DNA of 64,000 nt, from contig CAWHMS010000002.1 of the NCBI GenBank assembly GCA_963830495.1, positions 682,001-746,000 of the forward strand. Direction: 5' to 3'. This DNA comes from CAWHMS01 sp963830495 (GTDB lineage: Bacteria > Actinomycetota > Actinomycetes > Propionibacteriales > Nocardioidaceae). Position numbers and translations under genes: made by a program. Positions 1 through 8,436 of the stretch are shown here, one piece after another (position 1 is the first letter of the stretch; the number at the start of each line of letters is the position of its first letter). Under the pieces are notes generated by a model that was not told the DNA's origin, did no database searches, and saw only the letters and a list, made by a program, of their open reading frames with translations.

Positions 1-2
1 CG

Positions 3-563
3 TTCTGCTACATGACTGACGACGGCTTCGTCGTGTACCGCTGGCACAACGACGACCTGCAGGTCGAAGAGTTGGTGTCCGGTTCGGAGGCGACCGCGCG
101 GGCGTTGTGGGCAACCGTGGGGTCAGGCGCGTCAATCGCCAAGAACGTGCACGCGTACGTCGGACCGGAGGATCCCATCCACCTCCTCGCTCCCCAGGAG
201 GCCGTCCACGACAACCAGGTGGAGCGCTGCATGCTCCGGGTGCTTGATGTCCCCAAGGCGATGGCCGCCAGGGGGTGGCCGAACCGCGTCGACATGGACG
301 TCGCCCTGACGGTGGATGACCCCGACCTTCCGGCGAACAGCGGCAACTGGCTGCTGCGGATCCGCCACGGTAGGGGAACGCTGACTCCGGGTGGGAAGCC
401 GGGTTTGCGCATCGGCGCCCGGGGGCTGGCCGCCTTGTATGCCGGCTGTCCGACTTCGGCTCTGCGGGTGGGCGGACTTCTCAGCGGCGGCACCCCGGCG
501 GCCGAGCGGTCGGCCAATCTCGCCTTCGGCATTCCGTCGGCCTACCTGCTCGACTACTTCTAA
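3..563 (+). CDS. eis: Eis-type GNAT N-acetyltransferase, C-terminal part (5' end outside window)
   Basis: Only the last ~187 residues lie in the window; the frame is open to its left edge, so the start is upstream. The visible part matches the C-terminal half of Eis-family acetyltransferases: the end of the second GNAT lobe (TDDGFVVYRW) followed by an SCP2-like sterol-carrier fold. The family acetylates amines (aminoglycosides, protein lysines) with acetyl-CoA. In M. tuberculosis Eis the carboxylate of the C-terminal Phe is the general base, and this protein also ends in Phe (LLDYF), so it is probably active. The substrate cannot be read from the sequence. Family call is firm; equivalence to Eis itself is inference. 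Confidence 0.85.
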   Translation, partial: FCYMTDDGFVVYRWHNDDLQVEELVSGSEATARALWATVGSGASIAKNVHAYVGPEDPIHLLAPQEAVHDNQVERCMLRVLDVPKAMAARGWPNRVDMDVALTVDDPDLPANSGNWLLRIRHGRGTLTPGGKPGLRIGARGLAALYAGCPTSALRVGGLLSGGTPAAERSANLAFGIPSAYLLDYF

Positions 564-624
564 TTGACAGCCAGCGGGCTGAGCCGACGGAGGAGCTCCC
601 TGCTGTGGCGGATCTCTACGCCGG

Positions 625-1092
625 TCAGCGGGTGCGGCCGGCGTTCTCGTCGGTGGCGAGCCAAGCCGGACCCGGGCCCAGCTCCCCCTGGACGTCGTCG
701 GGGTTGCTCAACGTGCAGGTGCGCAGACTGAGGCAGCCGCAGCCGACGCATCCGGTCAGTCGCACCTTGAGCCGTTGGAGATCGGCGATCTGCCGGTCGA
801 TGCGCTCGGTCCAGGCCCGCGAGACCCGAGTCCAGTCGGCCTTGGTGGGCGTGCGTCGGTCGGGCAGCGAAGCGAGCGCGGCGCTGATCTCGTCGAGGGT
901 CAGGCCGACACGCTGCGCCGCGCGGATGAAGGCGATCCGGCGCAGCATGTGCCGGGGATAGCGCCGCTGGTTACCCGTCGTACGGCGCGCGGATATCAGG
1001 CCGAGGTCCTCGTAGTACCGCAGTGCGGAGGCCGCCACGCCGGATCGGTGAGATAGCTCTCCGATGGTCAGCTGTTCGGGCATCCGGCTCAT
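625..1092 (-). CDS. soxR: Redox-sensitive MerR-family regulator SoxR
   Basis: A 155-residue MerR-family regulator. The N-terminal winged helix-turn-helix (about residues 8-45, with ALRYYEDLGLI) is followed by a dimerisation helix. A cysteine cluster at C115, C118, C120 and C126 (CVGCGCLSLRTC) is the CX2CXCX5C signature of the SoxR [2Fe-2S] sensor. In actinobacteria SoxR responds to redox-active metabolites rather than running a SoxS cascade. No SoxS gene is seen, and the target genes are not evident from the immediate neighbours. Start is the ATG at 1092; an ATG three codons later is possible. Confidence 0.93.
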   Translation of the reverse strand: MSRMPEQLTIGELSHRSGVAASALRYYEDLGLISARRTTGNQRRYPRHMLRRIAFIRAAQRVGLTLDEISAALASLPDRRTPTKADWTRVSRAWTERIDRQIADLQRLKVRLTGCVGCGCLSLRTCTLSNPDDVQGELGPGPAWLATDENAGRTR

Positions 1093-1142
1093 GCATCCAT
1101 CGTGTCACCCGTCTGAGTGGCACGCGCCGGTCCCGATGATGG

Positions 1143-1319
1143 TCAGGGCTTCTTGAAGGCGTCCTTCACCTCTTCGCCCGCCTGCTTGAGGTTGGCCTTG
1201 CTCTGGTCTGTCTGGCCCTCGGCCTCCATAGAACGATCGCCCGACGCCTGGCCGCGCTTCTCCTTGCCCTTGCCCTTGACCTCTTCGAGCTTGTTCCTGA
1301 TCTTGTCCGACATACTCAT
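1143..1319 (-). CDS. CsbD-family stress protein
   Basis: A 58-residue, highly charged, lysine/glutamate-rich protein (MSMSDKIRNKLEEVKGKGKE at its start) typical of the CsbD family, which are small general-stress proteins of unknown biochemical role. The start at 1319 is preceded by a strong ribosome binding site (GGGAGGAG on the minus strand). A longer reading frame upstream lacks support. It is transcribed away from the neighbouring ligase gene's 5' end, with a separate promoter likely in the 140-base gap 1320-1462, where no other feature is seen. Confidence 0.85.
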   Translation of the reverse strand: MSMSDKIRNKLEEVKGKGKEKRGQASGDRSMEAEGQTDQSKANLKQAGEEVKDAFKKP

Positions 1320-1462
1320 CGTTCGCTCCTCCCGTCGCGACCCCCGATCCGGTGTCGACTCGACCAGTCCGTACCCCTGAAACGATGCGGCCATGCATTC
1401 TGGGACCACGGCGAAGCATCGTCGACTGCCTCGGATGACGGCGAACGTCGTACCACCTCAGA

Positions 1463-2416
1463 TCAGCGATCAGGAGCCCTCACGTCGGCGGGCACCTTGT
1501 CGGTCCGGAAGCCGCGCCACGATGCCGCCCGCAGCCGGCCGTCGCGCGTCCAATTGCGAAACTCCACCTCGGCCACGAGCGTCGGCTCGACCCAGTGTGC
1601 GAGCCGGGCATGCTCCCGTGGCACCGCGATGAAGGGGCTGGTCGGCCGCTCCAGCGGCGCGAGGCGCGCGGCGATGTCCTTCAGCGCCTGCTGGCTGAAC
1701 CCGGTGCCGACGTGGCCGGCGAACTCCAGACCGGCATCCGCGGTGACGCCAAGCAGCAGCGAGCCGATGCCGCCGGACCGGCGACCCTCACCGGGTTGCC
1801 AGCCGCCGACGACGACCTCCTGGGTCGAGAGCAGCGGGACCTTGATCCAGTCGGTCGAGCGGCGTCCCGGGTCGTACGGCGCCTCCAGCCGCTTGGCCAC
1901 GACGCCTTCGAGCCCCGCCTCGCGGGCGGCCGCGAGCACGACATCACCTGCCACGTCGGCGTACGACGGAGGCAGGTCGACATGCGGAAGCGTGTCGAGC
2001 TCGAGTGACTCCAGCAGGCTGCGCCGCTCGCGATAGGGCAGCGGCAGCAACGAGTGGTTGTCCCAGCGGAGCAGGTCGAAGACGAGATAGGTCACCGGTA
2101 CGGCGCGCAGCAGGTCTGCGCGCGGGTGTTGCACGTGCATCCGGGCCTGGAGGTGACCGAAGTCGGGGCGGCCGGAGTCTTCGAAGGCCACGACCTCACC
2201 GTCGAGCACTGCCTCCTCCACCGCGAGCGCCTCGGCGAGGACGCCGAGCTCGGGGTAACCGGTGGTGACGTCACGACCGGTCCTGCTCAGCACCGTGACG
2301 CGGCCGCCGTCGACGTAGGAGACCGTCCGGACACCGTCCCACTTGAACTCGAACGCCCAACCGGGTCCGCTGGGGAGCCGCCCGGCGGTGGCGAGCATCG
2401 GCGGGATCCGGTCCAC
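1463..2416 (-). CDS. ATP-dependent DNA ligase (LigC/LigD ligase-domain type)
   Basis: A 317-residue protein with the adenylation and OB domains of ATP-dependent DNA ligases. The nucleotidyl-acceptor lysine is K25 in the motif I element KWDGVR. DGEVVAF (motif III), EGVVAKR (motif IV) and IKVP (motif V) follow in order. It has only the ligase module, not the polymerase or phosphoesterase domains of LigD, so it resembles LigC or a free LigD ligase domain, enzymes linked to non-homologous end joining and base-excision repair in actinobacteria. No ku gene is in the window. It may share a transcript with the DUF5709 gene 31 bp upstream. Confidence 0.9.
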   Translation of the reverse strand: MDRIPPMLATAGRLPSGPGWAFEFKWDGVRTVSYVDGGRVTVLSRTGRDVTTGYPELGVLAEALAVEEAVLDGEVVAFEDSGRPDFGHLQARMHVQHPRADLLRAVPVTYLVFDLLRWDNHSLLPLPYRERRSLLESLELDTLPHVDLPPSYADVAGDVVLAAAREAGLEGVVAKRLEAPYDPGRRSTDWIKVPLLSTQEVVVGGWQPGEGRRSGGIGSLLLGVTADAGLEFAGHVGTGFSQQALKDIAARLAPLERPTSPFIAVPREHARLAHWVEPTLVAEVEFRNWTRDGRLRAASWRGFRTDKVPADVRAPDR

Positions 2417-2447
2417 GGTTTGTCGGGCGGCAGCTGGGTCGTCGAGG

Positions 2448-2879
2448 TCAGCGGTAGTCGCCGTCGGCCGGCTCGTCGACCACGTGGACGGCCGCCTCCT
2501 CCGCGCTGGCTCCGGCTCCGTCGATGCCGACGTCGTCGCCGATCATCTCGGAGTCGATGTCCTCGCCGATGCCGGCGTTGGGGTCGACGAGGCGACCTGC
2601 CCGCACGTCCCCGACCTCGCCGTCGTCGAGGAAGTCGTCGTCATACGCCTGCTGATCGACGTCAGGCTCCTCCTGCTCAAGCCGCTGCTCGAGCGTCTCG
2701 CCGGCGGCCTGCTCCTCGGCGGTGTTGCCAAATCGCTCGGCAGCGGACCACTTCTCTGGTGGCGAGTAGCCCTCGTCGAGCACGTCGTCGACACCGCGGT
2801 CGAGCAACGTGTCCTCCTCCTGCAGCTGGTCCAGCTGTTCGGAGGCGCGATCGGTGGTCTCGTCGGGCGTCTCACTCAT
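2448..2879 (-). CDS. DUF5709 acidic protein
   Basis: A 143-residue, very acidic, glutamine/aspartate-rich protein matching the actinobacterial DUF5709 family by its LDRGVDDVLDEGYSPPEKW segment and the regularly spaced LEQRLEQEEPD block. It has no signal peptide or membrane segment and is probably partly disordered. Function is unknown for the family. The ATG at 2879 (MSETPDE) is preferred over an upstream in-frame start nine codons earlier, because family members begin with a similar MSE-rich sequence. Confidence 0.8.
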   Translation of the reverse strand: MSETPDETTDRASEQLDQLQEEDTLLDRGVDDVLDEGYSPPEKWSAAERFGNTAEEQAAGETLEQRLEQEEPDVDQQAYDDDFLDDGEVGDVRAGRLVDPNAGIGEDIDSEMIGDDVGIDGAGASAEEAAVHVVDEPADGDYR

Positions 2880-2921
2880 GTGGTCCAGCCTTACACGGCC
2901 GCTCAAGGGCCGACTAGCCGG

Positions 2922-4409
2922 TCAGCCGAGGTCCTCAGCCGCCTTGGCGATGTTGCGCTGCATGCTTCCGAACACCAGGCCGTGGAACGGGAAGACCGCC
3001 CACCAGTAGGCGTGTCCGAGGATGCCGTGTGGGTGGAAGAGGGCGCGCTGCTGGAACGTCGTGTTGACGACGCCGTCACCGTCGATGTCAGCCGAACCGA
3101 TGCTGAGCTCCAGCCACGCCAGCCCGGGCACCTTCATCTCCGCCCGCAGTCGTAGCAGCTGACCGTCCTCGACCTCCTCGACCCGCCAGAAGTCCAGCGA
3201 GTCTCCGGGCAGCACGTCGTCAGGGTTACGTCGGCCGCGACGAAGTCCCGGGCCGCCGAAGACCCGGTCGATGATGCCGCGGACGTGCCAACCGAGCGAG
3301 AAGGAGTACCAGCCGCGGGCGCCGCCGATCCCGGTGATGATGCGCCACAACGCCTCCGGCGTCGCCTTCACTTCGCGTTGGCGTTCGTCGACGTACAGGG
3401 ATCCACCGGCCCAGGAGGGGTCGGAGGGGAGCGGCTCGCTCGGGGCGCCTCGGTAGCTGGCCGAGGACCAGCTGGTGGGCACGTCGAGGTTCTGGATCTT
3501 CGTGAGGGCCAGCTCGGCCGCGCGGTCGTAGCCGATCAGGCCTTCGGGTGGATCGGGGATGTGCTCGGCGATGTCGTGCTCGGCCGTCACCGCGTTGTTG
3601 CGTAGGGACTGGAGCAGCGGCCTGGCGAGCGCACGTGGCACCGGGGTGACGAAGTTGACCCAGTGGCTGGAGAGGCTCGGCGAAAGGACAGGGACCGGCA
3701 CGATGTGGCGTCGGCTCAACCCGGCCACGGACGCGAAGCGCTGCATCATCTCCCGATAGGTGAGCACGTCGGGCCCGCCGATGTCGAAGCCCCGGTTGAG
3801 ATGCGGCGGCAGGTCCGCGCAGCCGACCAGGTAGCGCAGCACGTCACGGATCGCGATGGGCTGGACCTTCGAGTTGACCCAGCGCGGCGTGACCATGACC
3901 GGGAGCCGCTCGGTGAGGTAGCGAAGCATCTCGAACGACGCCGAGCCGGAACCGATGATCACCCCGGCACGAAGCACGACCGCCGGCACGCCGCTGTCGA
4001 GCAGGACCCTGCCTACCTCCGCACGTGACGCCAGGTGCTCGGAGAGCTCCTCGTCGGTCGGGTCGAGTCCGCCGAGGTAGACGATGCGACCAACCTTCGC
4101 GTCGGCTGCTGCCTGCGCGAAGGTCTCCGCCGTACGGCGCTCACTGGCGGCGAAGTCCTTGCCGGTGCCGATCGAGTGCAGCAGGTAGTAGGCGACGTCG
4201 ACCCCGTCGATCGCTCGGCGTACGGCATCGGGATCGGTGGCGTCGGCCTCGGCAATCTCGACGTCGCCGTGCCACGGGCGGCCGAGAAGCTTGCTCGGCG
4301 TGCGCACGATCACCCGCACCCGGTAGCCGGCCTTGAGCAGCTCGGGCACGAGGCGGCCACCGACGTAGCCGGTCGCTCCGGTGACGAGACACAGCGGCTT
4401 GCCATCCAT
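2922..4409 (-). CDS. NAD(P)-binding SDR protein with C-terminal DUF2867
   Basis: A 495-residue two-domain protein. Residues 1 to ~300 form an atypical short-chain dehydrogenase/reductase (NmrA-like) with the dinucleotide motif GATGYVGG (G11-x-x-G14-x-x-G17). The last ~150 residues are a DUF2867 domain, a START/SRPBCC-like fold. This fusion is common in actinobacteria and cyanobacteria, but its substrate is not established. The N-terminal domain may act as an NAD(P)H-binding oxidoreductase or redox sensor. There is no membrane signal. Confidence 0.88.
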   Translation of the reverse strand: MDGKPLCLVTGATGYVGGRLVPELLKAGYRVRVIVRTPSKLLGRPWHGDVEIAEADATDPDAVRRAIDGVDVAYYLLHSIGTGKDFAASERRTAETFAQAAADAKVGRIVYLGGLDPTDEELSEHLASRAEVGRVLLDSGVPAVVLRAGVIIGSGSASFEMLRYLTERLPVMVTPRWVNSKVQPIAIRDVLRYLVGCADLPPHLNRGFDIGGPDVLTYREMMQRFASVAGLSRRHIVPVPVLSPSLSSHWVNFVTPVPRALARPLLQSLRNNAVTAEHDIAEHIPDPPEGLIGYDRAAELALTKIQNLDVPTSWSSASYRGAPSEPLPSDPSWAGGSLYVDERQREVKATPEALWRIITGIGGARGWYSFSLGWHVRGIIDRVFGGPGLRRGRRNPDDVLPGDSLDFWRVEEVEDGQLLRLRAEMKVPGLAWLELSIGSADIDGDGVVNTTFQQRALFHPHGILGHAYWWAVFPFHGLVFGSMQRNIAKAAEDLG

Positions 4410-4465
4410 CTGCCCAGGATGACAGCGGCATCAACGATGGCTCGTGGGGAGTGGCCGTCGCGCGA

Positions 4466-4879
4466 CTAGTCGGGCAGCGTGTCCAGGTACGGATCCACGG
4501 CGGCGTCGTTCTCGGCCATTCCCCAGACCTCGGTCGCCTTGCCGTCGCGGACGTGGAAGACGTTGACGTAGCGCCACTCGACGCTGGTGCCGTCATCGGC
4601 GGTCGCCCTGGCGGTTCCGAGGACGACCACATGGTCGTCGTTGCCGAGCAGGTCGTGGACGTCGACGTCCGGCGGCGCCTTCATCGCTTGCGCTTGCCGT
4701 GCCTGCATGGCGAGGACGTCGGCCTTGCCACGGTAGACGCCGGCCCACTTGCTGTTGCCGCCGACGTGCCAGGCGATGTCGTCGGCGAGGTGCTCATCCA
4801 TCCAGCTGCCGTCACCGCGTGCCCAGGCCTCCAGGCCGTCGCGCACCAGTTGCACGTTGGGATGTTCGTGATGTGTCAT
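4466..4879 (-). CDS. NTF2/SnoaL-like protein
   Basis: A 137-residue single-domain protein of the NTF2-like (SnoaL) cone fold. Typical features are an N-terminal helix (VQLVRDGLEAWARGD), DDIAWHV, and the strand series ending WRYVNVFHVRDGKATEVW. The fold includes ketosteroid isomerase-like enzymes and many proteins of unknown role, and no catalytic pair can be assigned. The ATG at 4879 follows an excellent ribosome binding site (AAGGAGGAGAC). It lies between the SDR gene (same strand) and a tRNA gene. Confidence 0.85.
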   Translation of the reverse strand: MTHHEHPNVQLVRDGLEAWARGDGSWMDEHLADDIAWHVGGNSKWAGVYRGKADVLAMQARQAQAMKAPPDVDVHDLLGNDDHVVVLGTARATADDGTSVEWRYVNVFHVRDGKATEVWGMAENDAAVDPYLDTLPD

Positions 4880-4992
4880 GTCTCCTCCTTCGTCGATCCC
4901 TCGATCGTTCTTCTAGTCGTCGGCGGCGTCGCTGTCACGAGGTGGCGGCGTCAGAGTCGGGGGTTCAGCACCACTACGATTGCTCACGCCTC

Positions 4993-5065
4993 GCCGGCGT
5001 GGCGCAACTGGCAGCGCACTTCACTTGTAATGAAGGGGTTAGGGGTTCGAGTCCCCTCGCCGGCT
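4993..5065 (+). tRNA. tRNA-Thr (anticodon TGT)
   Basis: A complete 73-nt cloverleaf. The acceptor stem pairs 4993-4999 (GCCGGCG) with 5058-5064 (CGCCGGC) and the discriminator is U. The D stem is GCGC/GCGC. The anticodon stem-loop is CTTCA-CTTGTAA-TGAAG with TGT at 5026-5028, a five-base variable loop follows, and the T arm is AGGGG-TTCGAGT-CCCCT. The anticodon reads ACA and other ACN threonine codons. No CCA is encoded. It stands alone, upstream of the TIM-barrel gene. Confidence 0.96.
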
Positions 5066-5116
5066 CCGACCCTGGCGCGCTGCCGGGATGGCTGCAGAAC
5101 GCGTGAGGAGTTCATG

Positions 5117-5914
5117 ATGACCAGCATCGGCGCCGCAGAGTCGCCGTTCACTCTCGCGGTCTGTGCGGAGATGGTGTTTCGCGACCAGCCCATCGAGGAG
5201 CGGGTTCGGCTGATCCATGAGCTCGGCTTCGCGGTGGAGATCTGGAGTTGGGCCACGAAGGATCTCGCCGTGCTGGCCGGCACCGGTGCACACTTCACGT
5301 CGATGACCGGATACGTCGAGGGCAGCCTCATCGAGACAGCGGGTGCGGACGACCTGCTGCGTACGGCGGAGGCGTCGATCGCGGCGGCGACGAAGCTCGG
5401 GACGCCGAACCTGAACCTGCACGGTACGGGGCTGGACGACCGAGGGCTGCCGGTCCGGCCCGTGCATGCGGTGACAGGCGCCATGTGGTTGGCGGCGGAG
5501 CGGACGCTCGCCCGCATCGCGGCCTTGGGGGAGCGCGAGGGAGTCGTCTTCTGCCTGGAGAACCTCAACACCGAGCTAGACCACCCCGGGACACCGTTCG
5601 GCGCAGCAGCGGACACTCGCGCCCTGGTCTCGGCGATCGACAGTCCACACCTGCGGATGAACCTCGACCTCTACCACGCCCAGATCGGCGAAGGGAATCT
5701 GATCCAGCTGATCCGCGACAGCGTCGGCTGGCTCGGCGAGGTGCAGGTGGCCGACGTACCGGGGCGGTGCGAGCCGGGGACCGGAGAGATCAACTACCCC
5801 GCGGTTGCTGCAGCTCTGCGGGCGGCTGGGTACACGGGGGTGGTGGGCCTCGAGGCCTGGGCTTCGAATGACAGCAGGACCGCGCTGGAGCGCTTCCGGG
5901 AGACCTTCTCCTGA
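5117..5914 (+). CDS. Sugar phosphate isomerase/epimerase-type TIM barrel (hydroxypyruvate isomerase-like)
   Basis: About 265 residues of the xylose-isomerase-like TIM barrel (AP endonuclease 2 family), similar to hydroxypyruvate isomerases and sugar epimerases. Metal-ligand positions are visible: the Glu of FCLENLN, the Asp/His pair in MNLDLYHAQ, the His-less VQVADVPGR strand, and the final Glu in GLEAW. The substrate is not predictable. ATG codons at 5114 and 5117 are both possible; 5117 is better spaced from the GAGGAG site at 5105-5110. It begins 50 bp after the tRNA gene. Confidence 0.85.
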   Translation: MTSIGAAESPFTLAVCAEMVFRDQPIEERVRLIHELGFAVEIWSWATKDLAVLAGTGAHFTSMTGYVEGSLIETAGADDLLRTAEASIAAATKLGTPNLNLHGTGLDDRGLPVRPVHAVTGAMWLAAERTLARIAALGEREGVVFCLENLNTELDHPGTPFGAAADTRALVSAIDSPHLRMNLDLYHAQIGEGNLIQLIRDSVGWLGEVQVADVPGRCEPGTGEINYPAVAAALRAAGYTGVVGLEAWASNDSRTALERFRETFS

Positions 5915-5978
5915 GCGATGGGCTCTGCCTGGCCATCAGTAGGTCGGCCGCGCGGCTGGAGCGGGGGAGCGGCCGAGG

Positions 5979-6221
5979 TCAGGTCAGTTGTTCTCGCCGA
6001 GCTCCCTGACGATGCGGTCGACCCGATGACGAGATCGACTCGGCGAGGTACACCGCGAGCGTGTCCTGGTCGAACCGCACGCCCACGACCTCAGCGGTTG
6101 CGTACCCGTCGAAAGAGCGGATGGTCACCTGCCTCGGGTCGGTCGGGACGACAGCGCCGTCGGGGCTCGGTCCGTTGTCGTCGCATTCGGTCCTCGGCCG
6201 TGCCGAGCCGGCCGAGACACG
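5979..6221 (-). pseudogene. Possible small gene remnant downstream of the methyltransferase
   Basis: The ~300 bases after the TIM-barrel gene hold no clear intact gene. On the minus strand a protein-like stretch can be read directly after the methyltransferase stop (VTIRSFDGYATAEVVGVRF). One frame away, just downstream, is a plausible C-terminus (VDRIVRELGENN, stop at 5984). Joining them needs a one-base shift near 6030. A GTG preceded by GAGGCAG could start a ~45-residue protein. I do not recognise the family. It may be a degraded or miscalled small gene, or chance coding-like sequence. Confidence 0.3.
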
Positions 6222-6953
6222 TCAGGCGGGCTTCTGCCAGACCGACACGTGCGAGCTGCTCTCGCTCGTGAAGGGGCGGCGCCTCCAGTCGGCCCAGCGC
6301 TCGCGCAACCGCATCCCCGCGAGCTGTGCCATCAGGTCAAGCTCGGACGGCCAGACATAGCGATACGGCGCGGAGAAGAGCTCGAACCGGTCACCCTCGA
6401 ACCGGTAGTGGTGGGAGTACAGCACCTGGGTGGCGACGTCGTACTCGTCGAAGCTGAGCCGGCGTGGGCTGTGGTGAAACGTCCGGTAGACCTCACCGGG
6501 CGGCAGCAGCTGCAGGATCGGCACGAACACCTCGATGACGAAGTGGCCGCCGGGCGCCAGCTGCTCCGCCACGTTGCGGAAGCACGCCACCTGCTCGTCT
6601 TGGCTGGTGAGGTTCGTGATGGTGTTGTAGACGAGATAGGCAAGGGTGAACCCGTCACCCGCCTTGGCCGTGGCGAAGTCGCCGATCGTGACTGCGATCT
6701 CCGCACCGCCCGGCTTGGCGCGGAGCCGCTCCACCATGGCCGCCGACTCGTCGATGCCGCGCACCGGAACGCCTCGCTGCGCCAGCGGGAGCGCCACTCG
6801 CCCGGTGCCGATGCCGAGCTCGAGCGCGGGACCGTCGCCGGCCAGGTCGGCAAGGAAGTCGACCGTGGGGTCGAGCACGGCGGCGTCGTACATCTCGGCC
6901 GAGTTCTCGTCGTAACCGGCGGCGATACGCTCGTTGAAGTACACCTCGGGCAC
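6222..6953 (-). CDS. Class I SAM-dependent methyltransferase
   Basis: A 243-residue Rossmann-fold methyltransferase. Motif I is LELGIGTGRVALPLA, the acidic motif II lies in VRGIDESAAMVERL, and LAPGGHFVIEVFVP is the post-motif III strand. It resembles small-molecule methyltransferases of the UbiE/COQ5-like superfamily, and the substrate is unknown. The GTG at 6953 is chosen because AAGGGTGGG precedes it and the protein then begins at the conserved YFNERIAAGYDE helix. A longer frame to 7070 would overlap the divergent ACT gene promoter. Confidence 0.85.
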   Translation of the reverse strand: MPEVYFNERIAAGYDENSAEMYDAAVLDPTVDFLADLAGDGPALELGIGTGRVALPLAQRGVPVRGIDESAAMVERLRAKPGGAEIAVTIGDFATAKAGDGFTLAYLVYNTITNLTSQDEQVACFRNVAEQLAPGGHFVIEVFVPILQLLPPGEVYRTFHHSPRRLSFDEYDVATQVLYSHHYRFEGDRFELFSAPYRYVWPSELDLMAQLAGMRLRERWADWRRRPFTSESSSHVSVWQKPA

Positions 6954-7077
6954 GTACCCACCCTTCCATCGGCGAGGGAGATCGCGCCATCGGGTTTCCT
7001 TGGGCGCGGGCCGGGAAGGGCCGGTCAGCGCTGGCGATCCTCGACGCCGCACCATCCGCTGGTGCACCATCGACGTG

Positions 7078-7461
7078 ATGGCCTACGACGTGATGGTGAT
7101 CCTCGACGACCGCCCCGGTGCACTGGCGCGGCTCGGCGAGGTGGCGGGTGCGGCGGGAGTCAACCTGGACGGGTTCGCTGCCTTCACCGGTGAGGGCAAG
7201 GGCGTCATCCACGTGCTGGTGGCGGATGATCGGCTGGAGGCACTGGGCGATGCGCTCGCCGAGGCGGGGATGGCGGTCGCCGACGAGCGTGAGGTCCTTG
7301 TGGTCAACGTCGCCGACGAGCCTGGCGCGCTCGGTGAGATCGCCCGCCGGCTCGCCGACAGCAGTGTCAACATCGACCTCGCGTACACGACCTTCGGTGG
7401 GGTGCGGATGGTCTTCGGCACCGACGACCTGCGCAGCGCCCGAGCGGCGCTCGACGACTAA
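7078..7461 (+). CDS. ACT-domain protein (two ACT repeats)
   Basis: A 127-residue protein built from two ACT-like modules. The first begins DVMVILDDRPGALARLGEVA, the second EVLVVNVADEPGALGEIARR. ACT pairs usually bind amino acids and regulate a partner enzyme, and no catalytic domain is attached here. It is divergent from the methyltransferase and has no operon partner. The ATG at 7078 is preferred; a GTG sits one codon earlier. Confidence 0.85.
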   Translation: MAYDVMVILDDRPGALARLGEVAGAAGVNLDGFAAFTGEGKGVIHVLVADDRLEALGDALAEAGMAVADEREVLVVNVADEPGALGEIARRLADSSVNIDLAYTTFGGVRMVFGTDDLRSARAALDD

Positions 7462-7494
7462 GCTGCCGCCGCCGCTGCTGCCGAGCGCTGGGAA

Positions 7495-7527
7495 CCGCCC
7501 CGCCCGGGGAACTGCCGGACGGGGCGG
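7495..7527 (+). terminator. GC-rich hairpin after the ACT gene
   Basis: An 8-bp perfect stem (CCGCCCCG at 7495-7502 with CGGGGCGG at 7520-7527) sits 34 bases after the ACT-domain stop. No U tract follows. U-less hairpins can terminate in actinobacteria, so this is a candidate only. Confidence 0.4.
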
Positions 7528-7602
7528 CCTGTGCAACCAGCCGCGTCGCTTGCGCCTTGACCAGGGCGGGCGACGAGGCCCCCTCCACGGTGCCGCGCGC
7601 GA

Positions 7603-7627
7603 CACCGATCGACCTCAAGGATCGGTG
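7603..7627. terminator. Hairpin between convergent ACT and ung genes
   Basis: An 8-bp perfect stem (CACCGATC at 7603-7610 and GATCGGTG at 7620-7627) with a 9-nt loop lies 37 bases past the end of ung on the other strand. It could terminate either convergent transcript. The rest of the gap 7462-7663 shows nothing else. Confidence 0.45.
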
Positions 7628-7663
7628 CTAAAGCCTAACATTTCAGGCGAAACGGTCGCTGAG

Positions 7664-8374
7664 TCAGACGTTCGGCTGAGGCGGTGGGCCGCCGGGTGCC
7701 GGCAGCGTCCAGTCCACCGGGTCGCCGCCCTGCTCGACCAGCAGCTCGTTCGCTCTGCTGAAGGGCCGGGAGCCGAAGAACCCCCGCGAGGCAGAGAGCG
7801 GCGACGGGTGAGCGCTGGCGATGACCGGCACGTCGCTGAGCATCGGCCGTAGCGTTTGCGCGTCGCGTCCCCACAAGATCGCGACCAGCGGTCCGCCGCG
7901 CGTGACCAGCCCGCGGATCGCCAGCTCGGTCACCTCTTCCCAGCCCCGGTTGCGGTGCGACCCCGGTACGCCGGACTGCACCGTGAGCACCCTGTTCAGC
8001 AACAGGACGCCCCGCGTCGACCACGCGGACAAGTCCCCGTGTCGCGGCGGGATCTCCCCCAGATCGGCGCGCAGCTCGGTGTAGATGTTCACCAGGCTGC
8101 GCGGTAGCGGCCACACGTCGGGCTCCACCGAGAACGACAACCCGACCGCATGTCCGGGGGTGGGGTAGGGGTCTTGTCCCACGATCAGCACACGTACGTC
8201 AGCAAGCGGCTGCGTCAGGGCGCGCAACACCCGGTCGCCGCGCGGCAGGAACGGTCGGCCGGCGGCCACCTCCCCCCGGAGGAAGTCGCCCAGCGCCGTC
8301 ACGGTGGGCTGAGCAGGAGCGAGCAGCTCTGCCCAGTCCGCAGCGATCAGCTCCGGCAGCGGCGCACGCGACAT
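7664..8374 (-). CDS. ung: Uracil-DNA glycosylase, family 1
   Basis: A 236-residue family 1 uracil-DNA glycosylase, which excises uracil from DNA as the first step of base-excision repair. The water-activating loop GQDPYP places the catalytic Asp at D68. The distal leucine/histidine loop HPSPLSA, near residue 190, contains the second catalytic residue (His). Length is normal for the family. The ATG at 8374 starts the conserved N-terminal region directly. Single gene; the C-terminus ends in a short proline-rich tail. Confidence 0.96.
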   Translation of the reverse strand: MSRAPLPELIAADWAELLAPAQPTVTALGDFLRGEVAAGRPFLPRGDRVLRALTQPLADVRVLIVGQDPYPTPGHAVGLSFSVEPDVWPLPRSLVNIYTELRADLGEIPPRHGDLSAWSTRGVLLLNRVLTVQSGVPGSHRNRGWEEVTELAIRGLVTRGGPLVAILWGRDAQTLRPMLSDVPVIASAHPSPLSASRGFFGSRPFSRANELLVEQGGDPVDWTLPAPGGPPPQPNV

Positions 8375-8436
8375 GACCGGTCACTCTGCCGCATGCCCGT
8401 CGCCTCCGCGAGCCCCCGGTAGCCGTGGCGGATGTC

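Noticed and set aside
4451..5116. N-terminal extension of the TIM-barrel gene to 4451
   Set aside because: The extension would run antisense through the NTF2-like gene and through the tRNA; the start at 5117 has a proper ribosome binding site.
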